A stretch of DNA of 9,134 nucleotides from Actinocrinis sp046724665 (GTDB lineage Bacteria > Actinomycetota > Actinomycetes > Streptomycetales > Catenulisporaceae): NCBI GenBank assembly GCA_046724665.1, contig JBKOWZ010000152.1, positions 1-9,134 on the forward strand, written 5' to 3'. The position numbers and the translations under genes are program-made. Below the pieces are notes generated by a model. That model saw only the letters and a program-made list of their open reading frames with translations. It did not search any database and was not told the DNA's origin. This document shows positions 1 through 6,207 of this stretch, in pieces (within the stretch, counting starts at the first letter, position 1; each line of letters begins with the position of its first letter).

Positions 1-126
1 GACCTCAGCGACCTCAGCGACCTCAGCGACCTCAGCGACCTCAGCGACCTCAGCGACCTCAGCGACCTCAGCGACCTCAGCGACCTCAGCGACCTCAGCG
101 ACCTCAGCGACCTCAGCGACCTCAGC
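1..126. repeat. 9-bp tandem repeat, 14 perfect copies, cut by the window edge
   Basis: The unit GACCTCAGC occurs 14 times head to tail without one mismatch, and the array breaks at position 127 (GAGGCAGG). It starts at base 1, so its true length is unknown. Nine is a multiple of three, so all three forward frames stay open through it (reading Asp-Leu-Ser, Thr-Ser-Ala or Pro-Gln-Arg). One reverse frame is stopped in every unit by TGA. The array could be the 3' end of a gene lying to the left, but the forward frames run on into unconvincing sequence, ending at about 201, 421 and 294. I therefore treat it as a probably non-coding minisatellite. Lack of decay suggests recent expansion or active homogenisation. 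Confidence 0.9.
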
Positions 127-386
127 GAGGCAGGACTTTCACGGTTCCGACGTGCGGTCAACCTTTGTGGACACCACACCAGCCGACCGTTTGGCCGATG
201 AATCGTCAGCGATGCCGTCCGCCCGCAAGCGCGATCAGCACTCTGATCGTGCGGCGCGGCGGGGACCGTACGCATGTGCGACGAGGCCTTATGTAGGCAT
301 CGCGCGGAGTCCACTCGTTCGGCGCAACGGTTCGCCAAAAATCATGGGCCTGCACGGTTTATTCATCGTTATTTCATCCGGATGGA
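127..386. other. Gene-poor intergenic stretch
   Basis: No convincing gene is seen between the 9-bp repeat and the glycosyltransferase start. One forward frame is open throughout (GTG at 152 to a stop at 421), but its translation has no recognisable domain, no start signal and overlaps the next gene, so I do not call it. The stretch holds a strong palindrome at 229-252 and an AT-richer segment from about 335 to 378. That segment ends in the 10-bp palindrome CATCCGGATG (375-384), part of which (TTCATCCGG, 373-381) is repeated at 391-399. The AT-richer segment is the likely promoter area of the glycosyltransferase gene, but I see no clear -35/-10 pair. Confidence 0.5.
229..252. promoter_or_regulatory. 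Inverted repeat, 10-bp arms (hairpin or operator)
   Basis: The arms GCGCGATCAG and CTGATCGTGC pair over 10 bp, with one G-T wobble, around the 4-nt loop CACT. The core CGATCAG-N4-CTGATCG is an exact dyad. There is no T-run on either side, so an intrinsic terminator is only weakly supported. An operator for a dimeric repressor, or a stabilising 3' hairpin of a gene to the left, would also fit. The function is unknown. Confidence 0.45.
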
Positions 387-1583
387 GTGCTTCATCCGGC
401 GACGCGCGTCGTGCGGGGTAATGCTCCCTACGTGACCCGTAACGCGCCGTACTACGGTCCGTCGAGCTCGGGTTCGTCCGGCACCACGGTCGGACGAACC
501 CGTGGGTCAAGCCAGCGCACGGCAAGCCGTCGAGCGCCGATTCACCCACATCGCGCGACGCGACCGGAGTCCGCACCGTGGACGCTCGTCGCGATCGCGG
601 CACTGACCGCAGCAGCCGCTACCGCCGCCGTAGCGTTGCGGCGCGGTGCGGCGAACCGTGCCGGCACGACCGGCATCGGTCCGGCAGGCCTGCATCTGCA
701 CAGCACCTCCGCTCGGCCACCCGAAGTTGACGAACCCGTATCGGTCCTCATCGCCGTGCGGCATGAGCCTGACCCGACTGTCGCCGCAGTGCGCGCAGCA
801 CTGGGCCAGCACGGCGTCAGCCACCTGGACATCGTCGTGCTCGACGATGGGTGCCCCCAGGAGACCCGCGCCGCACTGCGGCAGGAGTTCGGCGACGATC
901 CGCGAGTACGCATCTTGGCCGCCGCTCCGCTGCCGCGAGGCTGGTCGCCACGCGCCCACCGCTCGCACCAGCTCGCCGTGGCGGCCCGCGGCAAAGTCCT
1001 GATCTTCGCCGAGCCGAGCGCACCGCTCGGCCCGAATGCCGCCGCTTCGGTTACCGCGCTGCTGCGCGGCGAGCAGCTCGACCTGGCAGTCCTCGACACT
1101 GGTCGGCCTCGGCCCACATCGGCCGATCACACTACGCCGAGCAGCCAGGGTCAGAGCACCAGTGCCAGCACCCGTGCCAGCAACGGCTCGAACCCTGCCG
1201 CAGCGAATGGGCAAGAGCAGCCGCGCGACGCCGGTTCGAACGGTGTCCGGCCGAGCCACGGGAACGGGCACGGGCACGGGCGCTTCCACCCCGGCCGCTT
1301 CACCATCGCCGTGGACGCGGACACGTACTGGCGAACCGGCGGCTATCGCACCGCTGCCGGCGATCCGGATCCATTGGCGCTGCTGCGCACCGTCCGCCGG
1401 GCAAGCGGCCGCGTCGCGGTGGCCGATGGGCGCAGGGTCATCCCCCCGGCGAAGCTCATCGCGCCGCTGCCGCCCGCCGACCCACGGGCCGAAGCGGAGT
1501 GGGACAGCCTGCACAACAGCCGACTGTCGCTGGGCGAAACCGCTCGCCGCGTCTTCGCCGCCCTCGTCGGCGGACGGTCGTAG
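387..1583 (+). CDS. Degenerate family-2 glycosyltransferase, carotenoid CrtQ/CruC-like
   Basis: This is a 398-residue protein. A Ser/Arg-rich N-terminus leads to one predicted membrane segment (about residues 65-85, Ala/Val-rich) and then a GT-A fold. The fold is recognisable from PVSVLIAVRHE (117-126), IVVLDDG (149-155, the nucleotide-binding strand), DPRVRILAAAPLPRGW (171-186) and HQLAVAARGKVLIF (194-207). In my recollection of carotenoid/GT2 relatives, the next residues are an acidic DAD-type metal-binding motif. Here they read AEPSAP (208-213), so that motif is lost. Residues about 241-300 form a Ser/Asn/Gly/His-rich low-complexity linker. The family pattern then resumes (FTIAVDADTYWRTGGY, 305-320; GRVAVADGRRV, 341-351). 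The C-terminal membrane helices usual in this family are absent. The GTG at 387 gives the longest frame; in-frame GTGs at 411 and 432 are alternatives, and none has a good Shine-Dalgarno. The desaturase-like gene follows after 107 bp on the same strand, which supports a carotenoid or isoprenoid-glycoside role. The gene may be catalytically inactive or non-canonical. Confidence 0.7.
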   Translation: MLHPATRVVRGNAPYVTRNAPYYGPSSSGSSGTTVGRTRGSSQRTASRRAPIHPHRATRPESAPWTLVAIAALTAAAATAAVALRRGAANRAGTTGIGPAGLHLHSTSARPPEVDEPVSVLIAVRHEPDPTVAAVRAALGQHGVSHLDIVVLDDGCPQETRAALRQEFGDDPRVRILAAAPLPRGWSPRAHRSHQLAVAARGKVLIFAEPSAPLGPNAAASVTALLRGEQLDLAVLDTGRPRPTSADHTTPSSQGQSTSASTRASNGSNPAAANGQEQPRDAGSNGVRPSHGNGHGHGRFHPGRFTIAVDADTYWRTGGYRTAAGDPDPLALLRTVRRASGRVAVADGRRVIPPAKLIAPLPPADPRAEAEWDSLHNSRLSLGETARRVFAALVGGRS

Positions 1584-1652
1584 GCGGCCGCTGTCGGACC
1601 GGTCAGACCGACCTGCACAAGTGCGCGCCACACCCAGGCGGGTGATGGCGAG

Positions 1653-1681
1653 TGAATGTCCGTGATGAGCGCCGGTAGAGT
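1653..1681 (+). promoter_or_regulatory. Candidate promoter of the desaturase-like gene (near-leaderless)
   Basis: TAGAGT at 1676-1681 matches the actinobacterial TAnnnT -10 pattern and lies 9 nt before the GTG at 1691. A weak -35 (TGAATG, 1653-1658) sits 17 bp upstream. No Shine-Dalgarno is visible before the GTG, so a transcript with no leader, or one of about 3 nt, is inferred. The gene could instead be co-transcribed with the glycosyltransferase. Confidence 0.35.
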
Positions 1682-1690
1682 CGGTGCACT

Positions 1691-3139
1691 GTGGCAAGGA
1701 TCATCGTCATCGGGGCGGGCATGGCAGGCCTGGCCGCAGCGGCTCGGCTGGCGACTCGGGACAACAGCGTCATCGTGTGCGAGGCGTCCGCGCACGTGGG
1801 CGGGGCACTCGGCAGTTGGCAGCACCAGAGCCCGGACCAGGCCGATCATCTGACCTTTGATACCGGCGCGTACACGCTGACCCTGCCTGCCGTGTATCGC
1901 GACCTGTTCATCAAGACCGGCTCGCGCAAGAAGAGCGCTGCGGACGCGCTCGAAGACCGCGTCGATCTGCGGCCGGTCGATCCGGTACGGCGCTACCTGT
2001 TCCCCGACGGCACACGGCTGGACCTGCCGAACGCCTCGCGCGGCCGACTGCGTGCCGCGTTCGACCAAGCGCTGGGTACTGGTGCTGGCGACGCCTGGCT
2101 CCGTGTGATCGACCACGGCAGTACGGCATGGGACACGATCCGCCCGGCGCTCGTCGAGGCCCCGGGCAGCGGCGGCCGCGAGCTGATCCGGCTGCTGCGC
2201 ACCGCGGACGGCCGACGTGCACTCACGCCCCTGCGCTCGCTGCGTGGACTCGCCGATCGCCGACTCGCGGACCCTCGACTGCTGCTCATACTCGACGACT
2301 ACGCCCGGCAAGCGGGCGCCGATCCACGCCACGCACCCGCCGTCCTCGCGGCACGCCCTTACATCGAGCACGCATTCGGAGCGTGGCGGATCGTCGGCGG
2401 TATGCACCAGCTCGCCGAAGCATTGGGGCAACGCGTGCTGGATCGTGGCGTGGAGCTTCGCCTCGGCACACGCGTCGCGCGAATCGAGACGTCGCGTTCA
2501 GGCACGTCCGGTCCGGGCACGGTAACCGGCGTACGGCTGGTCAGCGGCGAGCAGTTGCCGGCCGACGTGGTTGTCGCGGCCGTGGACGCGGCGGTATTCG
2601 CGCAACTGCTCGGTAAGGGTGAGCAGCGACAACCGAAGCGTCGGCGCCAGCCTTGGCTTCAGCGTCAGCGCGTGTACTCGCCGGGGATCACGACGCTGTG
2701 CCTTGAGATCGACGACGCACCGCCGATGCCGCACGAAACGGTGCTACTCGACGACAGTGGACCGGCGGTTCGAATCCACGTCGCCGCCGAGCAGCCTTCG
2801 GCGTGGACAGTCCACGCACCCGGCGACCACGAGCCCGAGGCGGTGCTCGCCGGGCTTGCGGCGCGAGGCATCGACGTGCGCGAGAAGGTGCGCGTTCAGC
2901 ACACGATCACGGCGGCGGACCGTGAGGCGGCGACCGGAGTTCCCGGCGGCGCGGCGTACGGGCCGGCGGCGACCGGCCTGCGGTCGGCACTACTGCGGTC
3001 GGCGGTAGCGCAGCCGTTGCGGGGGCTTTACCACGTGGGCGCGTCGGCGCGTCCGGGAAGCGGGTTGCCGTTCGTGGCACTGTCCGGCTGGCAGGCGGCT
3101 GAGTTGATCAGGGCAACGGGAATTGATGCAAATGGATGA
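1691..3139 (+). CDS. CrtI/phytoene desaturase-family FAD-dependent oxidoreductase
   Basis: A 482-residue flavoprotein of the phytoene desaturase/carotenoid isomerase type; CrtI proteins are usually about 490-510 residues. The N-terminal FAD-binding Rossmann motif is IIVIGAGMAGLAAAARL (4-20), closed by CEASAHVGG (30-38). The family segment FDTGAYTLTLPAVYRDLF is at 56-73, WRIVGGMHQLAEAL at 232-245, and the second dinucleotide-domain strand ADVVVAAVDA at 291-300. The CrtI-type C-terminal FAD motif is GLYHVGASARPGSGLP (445-460), followed by ALSGWQAAELI. The cofactor is predicted to be FAD, and the substrate is probably a C30/C40 isoprenoid or another polyene lipid. Exact chemistry (desaturation, isomerisation or oxidation) cannot be read from the sequence. 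The GTG start puts the Rossmann motif at residue 4, as is normal for the family. No phytoene synthase (CrtB) is in the window, so a complete carotenoid pathway is not shown. It lies 107 bp after the glycosyltransferase and converges on metF. Confidence 0.8.
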   Translation: MARIIVIGAGMAGLAAAARLATRDNSVIVCEASAHVGGALGSWQHQSPDQADHLTFDTGAYTLTLPAVYRDLFIKTGSRKKSAADALEDRVDLRPVDPVRRYLFPDGTRLDLPNASRGRLRAAFDQALGTGAGDAWLRVIDHGSTAWDTIRPALVEAPGSGGRELIRLLRTADGRRALTPLRSLRGLADRRLADPRLLLILDDYARQAGADPRHAPAVLAARPYIEHAFGAWRIVGGMHQLAEALGQRVLDRGVELRLGTRVARIETSRSGTSGPGTVTGVRLVSGEQLPADVVVAAVDAAVFAQLLGKGEQRQPKRRRQPWLQRQRVYSPGITTLCLEIDDAPPMPHETVLLDDSGPAVRIHVAAEQPSAWTVHAPGDHEPEAVLAGLAARGIDVREKVRVQHTITAADREAATGVPGGAAYGPAATGLRSALLRSAVAQPLRGLYHVGASARPGSGLPFVALSGWQAAELIRATGIDANG

Positions 3140-3335
3140 ATAAGTAAGATAATCGCCCCCGAGGCGGGGTGGTGTGGGGTGAGCACCGGTGGGCAGAGTG
3201 GGCCAGCACAGGCCGGGTGACGGGGGTGAGCACGGATGGGGGGGAGAAAGGGCAAGGAAAGGGGCAAGGCAAGAAGAAATGACAGGAAAAGTAGCAGGAA
3301 AAGGGCTGATATCTGCGTCAGGTGGCGGTCGGGAC
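3140..3335. other. Intergenic region between convergent genes: small GC hairpin and purine-rich tract
   Basis: No gene is seen here. A 5-bp hairpin CCCCG-AGG-CGGGG (3157-3169) follows the AT-rich end of the desaturase-like gene. Read on the minus strand it is followed, after a few bases, by T-rich sequence, so it could be a weak terminator for leftward transcription. From about 3234 to 3306 the plus strand is almost pure A/G (runs such as GGGGGGAGAAAGGG and GGAAAAG), much richer in A than its surroundings. The minus-strand RNA of this tract would be C/U-rich and G-poor, the composition of Rho utilisation sites, and it lies downstream of metF. Confidence 0.4.
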
Positions 3336-3660
3336 CTGCTTGAACGTATGCCTAGGGCAGCGACGAGGCCTGCTTGGGCGCGTGCCTTAGGCGGCGGCGA
3401 GGCCTGCTTGAGCGTATGCCTCAGACAGCGGCGGCGCTTGCTTGGGCGTATGCCTCAGGTGGCGGCGAGGCCTGCTTGAGCGCGTGCCTCAGACAGCGGC
3501 GGGGCTCGCTTCGGCGCGTGCCTTAGACGGCGGCGAGGCCTGCTTGAGCGTATGCGTCAGCCAGTGGCGAGGCCTGCTTGAGCGTGTACCTCAGGCAGCG
3601 GCGGGGCTCGCTTCGGCGCGTGCCTTAGGCGGCGGCGGGGCTTGCTTGGGCGTGTGCCTG
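3315..3660. repeat. 34-bp tandem repeat array overlapping the metF 3' end
   Basis: Nine full units of exactly 34 bp start at 3336, 3370, 3404, 3438, 3472, 3506, 3540, 3574 and 3608. A degenerate half unit lies upstream (about 3315-3335) and a partial tenth starts at 3642. A typical unit begins CTGCTTGAGCGTATGCCTCA and ends GACAGCGGCGAGGC. The last bases GAGGC of one unit can pair with GCCTC of the next, giving a small hairpin per unit. Units 5-6 and 8-9 are near-identical pairs 102 bp apart, a sign of higher-order duplication. There are no unique spacers, so this is not a CRISPR array. The metF stop codon (3625-3627) lies inside unit 9. Confidence 0.9.
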
Positions 3661-4560
3661 GCGCAGGTTTTGGTGCACTTCCAGCGTCGCTGTGGACGTG
3701 TTGAGCGTGATGAAGTGCAGTCCGGGCACGCCCTCGGCTAGGAGCCGCGCGCCGAGTTCGGTTGCGTGGTCGATGCCGATTCGGCGTACGGCCGCGTGGT
3801 CGTGGGCTACGGCGTGGATGCGCTCGCCGAGCTTCTCGGGGAACGAGCCGCCGCTGAGCGTCACCATTCGCTCGATCTGCGCCGCGCGGGTCACCGGCAT
3901 CAGGCCGGCGATGATCGGGGTGTCGCAGCCCGCCTGCACGACGCGGTCGCGCAGGCGTAGGTAGTGGTCGGCGTCGAAGACCATTTGGGTGATGGCGAAG
4001 TCGGCTCCGGCGCGGCACTTGGCCACGAAGTGGCGGACCTCGCTGTCCCAGTCGGGCGAGCGCGGGTGCTTCTCCGGGAAGGCCGCCACGCCGACACAGA
4101 AGTTGCCCGACTCCTTCACCAGCCGCACCAGTTCGCTCGCGTACTCGATTCCGGCCGGGTGCTTGACCCACTCGCCGCGCGGGTTGCCGGGCGGGTCACC
4201 GCGCACGGCGAGGATGTTGCGTACGCCAGCGTCGGCATAGCGGCCGATGATCCGGCGCAGCTCGCCGACCGAGTGGTTGACCGCGGTCAGGTGCCCGACC
4301 GGGGTGAGCGTGGTCTCGGTCGCGACGCGCTCGGCCTCGGAGGCGGTGTTCTCGCGCGTCGAGCCGCCGGCGCCGTAGGTGATCGAGACGAAGTCCGGGC
4401 CCACGCCCTCGATCCGGCGCAGCGCCTTCCACAGCTGCTGCTCCGACTCCCGGTCGCGCGCCGGGAAGAACTCGAAGGACATCGTCGGCACCCCCCGGGA
4501 GAGCAGGTCGCGGACGGTAACGGCCCGATCCGGCCGCACGCTGGGGACGCCGAGTGCCAT
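3625..4560 (-). CDS. metF: 5,10-methylenetetrahydrofolate reductase
   Basis: Reduces 5,10-methylene-THF to 5-methyl-THF, the methyl donor for methionine synthase; cytoplasmic FAD-containing TIM-barrel enzyme. From the ATG at 4560 the protein has 311 residues, the usual MetF length. Family motifs appear in order: SFEFFP (28-33, with the catalytic Glu30), VSITYGAGGSTRE (58-70), LAVRGDPP (117-124), AAFPEKHP (159-166), ITQMVFDADHY (190-200), PIIAGLMPV (215-223) and GLHFITLNTS (280-289). The frame stays open upstream to 4704, but that extension is Arg/Pro-rich and unlike MetF. TACAGT sits 6 nt before the ATG at 4560, so that start is chosen. The last dozen residues (from about RQAHAQASPAAA) lie beyond the usual family end and come from the 34-bp repeat array. 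It is divergent from the prenyl diphosphate synthase, as in M. tuberculosis Rv2172c-Rv2173. Confidence 0.93.
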   Translation of the reverse strand: MALGVPSVRPDRAVTVRDLLSRGVPTMSFEFFPARDRESEQQLWKALRRIEGVGPDFVSITYGAGGSTRENTASEAERVATETTLTPVGHLTAVNHSVGELRRIIGRYADAGVRNILAVRGDPPGNPRGEWVKHPAGIEYASELVRLVKESGNFCVGVAAFPEKHPRSPDWDSEVRHFVAKCRAGADFAITQMVFDADHYLRLRDRVVQAGCDTPIIAGLMPVTRAAQIERMVTLSGGSFPEKLGERIHAVAHDHAAVRRIGIDHATELGARLLAEGVPGLHFITLNTSTATLEVHQNLRQAHAQASPAAA

Positions 4561-4566
4561 GTGCTC

Positions 4567-4572
4567 ACTGTA
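4567..4572 (-). promoter_or_regulatory. metF -10 box, leaderless start
   Basis: On the minus strand TACAGT is followed by exactly six bases (GAGCAC) and then the metF ATG, so the expected transcription start is the A of the start codon. No convincing -35 is visible at 16-18 bp. Leaderless mRNAs are common in actinobacteria, and this decides the start at 4560 over the upstream frame extension. Confidence 0.5.
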
Positions 4573-4620
4573 TCCGGCGGTTTGGGGCCGACCAGGGCCG
4601 TTTCGCCGAATGAGACGACG

Positions 4621-4626
4621 TAGGCT
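4621..4626 (+). promoter_or_regulatory. -10 box of the prenyl diphosphate synthase gene
   Basis: TAGGCT (TAnnnT type) lies 8 nt before the GTG at 4635, suggesting a leaderless or nearly leaderless mRNA. It and the metF -10 box share the 74-bp gap between the two start codons, so a factor bound there could affect both genes. No good -35 is evident. Confidence 0.35.
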
Positions 4627-4634
4627 CGTTGATT

Positions 4635-5801
4635 GTGGGAAACGAGCACGTGAACGACCCGGACCCGGCGGCCGCGCCGGTGGATCGGCACGACCTGCGC
4701 GCACGGGTCTCGGCCGAGCTGACCGCCTTCCTCGACCGGCAGGCGGCCGTGCTCGGCGGGATCAGCGCGGACCTCGAGCCGGTGATCACCGCGCTGCGCA
4801 CGTTCCTGGACGGCGGAAAGCGGATGCGTCCGGCGTTCTGCTACTGGGGCTGGCGTGCCGCGGGCACGGCTCGGCACGGCGGCATTGAACACGCTGGGTC
4901 CGGACACGGGGAAGAGGACGAGGTGGCGGTGGTACGTGCGGCGGCCTCGCTCGAGCTGCTGCACGCGTCGGCTCTCATCCACGACGACTACATCGACGGC
5001 TCGGACACCCGGCGCGGCGCCCCGGCGATCCACCGCCGGTTCGCGGACCTGCACCGGGACGGCGGCTGGGAGGGCGAGCCTGAGAGGTTCGGCGCGGCGG
5101 CCGCGGTGCTGCTGGGCGATCTCACGCTGAGCTGGTGCGACGAGATGTTCACGCTCTGCGGGCTCGACCCGGCGCTGATCCAGGCCGCGCGGCCGGTCTT
5201 CGACCTGATGCGCACTGAGGTGATGGCGGGTCAGTACCTCGACGTGCTCGCGCAGTCCCGCGGGCTGTCGGTCTCGACGCCGCGGGAGGCGCTCGCGCGG
5301 GCGCGGACGGTGCTGCGATACAAGTCGGCCAAGTACACCATCGAGCGTCCGCTCCAACTCGGCGCCGCTCTGGCCAGCGGCGTCACGGACGGTCCGGTCG
5401 GCGCCGCGCTCTCCCGCTACGGACTGCCGCTCGGCGAGGCGTTCCAGCTGCGCGACGACGTGCTCGGGGTGTTCGGCGACCCGGCGACCACCGGCAAGCC
5501 GGCCGGCGACGACCTGCGGGAGGGCAAGCAGACCGTGCTCGTGGCGCTGGCGGCGCAGCGGGCGACCGAAGCGCAGGGCAAGGCGCTGCGCACCGGGCTC
5601 GGCGATCCGCGGCTGGACGAGGCGGGCGTGGCGCAATTGCGCACGATCATCGCCCGGACGGGAGCGCTCGCCGAGGTCGAACAGCGGATCAGCGCACTGA
5701 CACGCACTGCGCTCGACGCGCTCCAGCAGGCGCCGATCACGGCGCAGTCCCGTGCGATGCTCGCGGAGCTCGCCGTGGCGGCGACGGCCCGGGCGGAGTA
5801 A
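4635..5801 (+). CDS. idsA: Polyprenyl (geranylgeranyl) diphosphate synthase
   Basis: A trans-isoprenyl diphosphate synthase that condenses isopentenyl diphosphate with allylic diphosphates. With the GTG at 4635 it has 388 residues. Motifs: GGKRMRP (60-66, diphosphate binding), the first Asp-rich motif DDYID (117-121) in LIHDDYIDGSDTRRG, KSAKYTIERP (about 230-239), and the second Asp-rich region LRDDVLGVFGD (about 272-282) followed by TGKPAGDDLREGKQT. The DDVLG form rather than DDxxD is what I recall for actinobacterial IdsA-type enzymes. Residues -5 and -4 before the first motif are Ser and Ala; lack of bulky residues there fits a C20 or longer product. A Gly/Glu-rich insertion at about 75-97 precedes helix D. 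TTG at 4629 and GTG at 4650 are alternative starts. The divergent metF neighbour matches the mycobacterial idsA2 context. It could supply GGPP for the carotenoid-like genes to the left, or for menaquinone or other lipids. Confidence 0.9.
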   Translation: MGNEHVNDPDPAAAPVDRHDLRARVSAELTAFLDRQAAVLGGISADLEPVITALRTFLDGGKRMRPAFCYWGWRAAGTARHGGIEHAGSGHGEEDEVAVVRAAASLELLHASALIHDDYIDGSDTRRGAPAIHRRFADLHRDGGWEGEPERFGAAAAVLLGDLTLSWCDEMFTLCGLDPALIQAARPVFDLMRTEVMAGQYLDVLAQSRGLSVSTPREALARARTVLRYKSAKYTIERPLQLGAALASGVTDGPVGAALSRYGLPLGEAFQLRDDVLGVFGDPATTGKPAGDDLREGKQTVLVALAAQRATEAQGKALRTGLGDPRLDEAGVAQLRTIIARTGALAEVEQRISALTRTALDALQQAPITAQSRAMLAELAVAATARAE

Positions 5802-5808
5802 GGCGCGT

Positions 5809-5856
5809 GCCGGGGTGCCGGTAATAGCAGGGGTGTGTGCTCCGTGGCATCCCGGC
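5809..5856 (+). terminator. Possible hairpin terminator after the prenyl synthase gene
   Basis: GCCGGGGTGCC (5809-5819) pairs with GGCATCCCGGC (5846-5856) over 11 bp with one G-T wobble, starting 8 nt after the TAA stop. The loop is long (26 nt) and there is no T-run after it, so it would be an atypical terminator of the kind seen in high-GC actinomycetes. Weak call. Confidence 0.3.
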
Positions 5857-6012
5857 CATGATCGCGACGCGGTGAAAGCACCGCCCGTCGGCGGCCGACA
5901 CGCCGCGTCTGGCTGAAACAGGTCCGCTAGCTGAGGAATCCTCGCTCGACGCGGAACATACGCCGCCTACTCGACTGGGGTACCTTGCCGACGAGCCGTC
6001 GATTCGGTGTCT

Positions 6013-6042
6013 CGTTTACGGCGGTGTAGAAGGCCGTAAACG
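6013..6042. promoter_or_regulatory. Inverted repeat, perfect 10-bp arms
   Basis: CGTTTACGGC and GCCGTAAACG form a perfect dyad around the 10-nt centre GGTGTAGAAG. It lies about 110 bp upstream of the C-loop RNA and 210 bp after the prenyl synthase. There is no T-run, so an operator or a structured RNA element is at least as likely as a terminator. The regulator is unknown. Confidence 0.4.
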
Positions 6043-6114
6043 CGGCAAATCGCGCAAATCACAAGCACGTTGGGTGAGGCGCGGCATCCCGAGCGAGAAG
6101 TTTTGTGGAAGGGG

Positions 6115-6143
6115 TCGCCAAGCGGTGGAGGCCCATGAATAAT
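6115..6143 (+). promoter_or_regulatory. Promoter of the C-loop small RNA
   Basis: The -35 TCGCCA (6115-6120, 4 of 6 to TTGACA) and -10 AATAAT (6138-6143, 5 of 6 to TATAAT) are separated by exactly 17 bp. TG lies directly before the -10. The predicted start at about 6150 falls on the first base of the first hairpin stem, which is what a small-RNA promoter would do. No Shine-Dalgarno or open frame of note follows on this strand. Confidence 0.6.
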
Positions 6144-6207
6144 CCTCTTCGAGGCCTCGTCGTCCCCCCGTGCGATGGGGCCTCGCCCCGAGTGCCGCGT
6201 AGCGGCG

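Larger units (their letters stand above)
5802..6114. other. Intergenic region downstream of the prenyl synthase
   Basis: No gene is seen in this 313-bp stretch on either strand; the open frames here are GC-driven and lack domains. It contains a possible terminator hairpin just after the synthase stop (5809-5856), the odd palindromes GTCGGC-G-GCCGAC (5887-5899) and GAGGA-A-TCCTC (5933-5943), and a clean inverted repeat with 10-bp arms at 6013-6042. The base composition becomes AT-richer from about 6010 to 6065 (for example CAAATCGCGCAAATCACAAG). Confidence 0.45.

Noticed and set aside
276..288. 13-nt match GTGCGACGAGGCC to the right arm of HP5 (6455-6467), hinting at another C-loop hairpin
   Set aside because: No C-run or complementary left arm precedes it, so it is probably chance in GC-rich DNA.
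152..421. Forward ORF of 89 codons after the 9-bp repeat
   Set aside because: No recognisable domain, no ribosome site, overlap with the glycosyltransferase start, and the frame is open leftward through the repeat.
3336..3641. CRISPR array in the 34-bp repeats
   Set aside because: Units are contiguous with no unique spacers; it is a simple tandem array.
4561..4704. N-terminal extension of metF to an upstream start
   Set aside because: It would be Arg/Pro-rich and unlike MetF, would overlap the divergent prenyl synthase start, and a -10 box lies 6 nt from the ATG at 4560.
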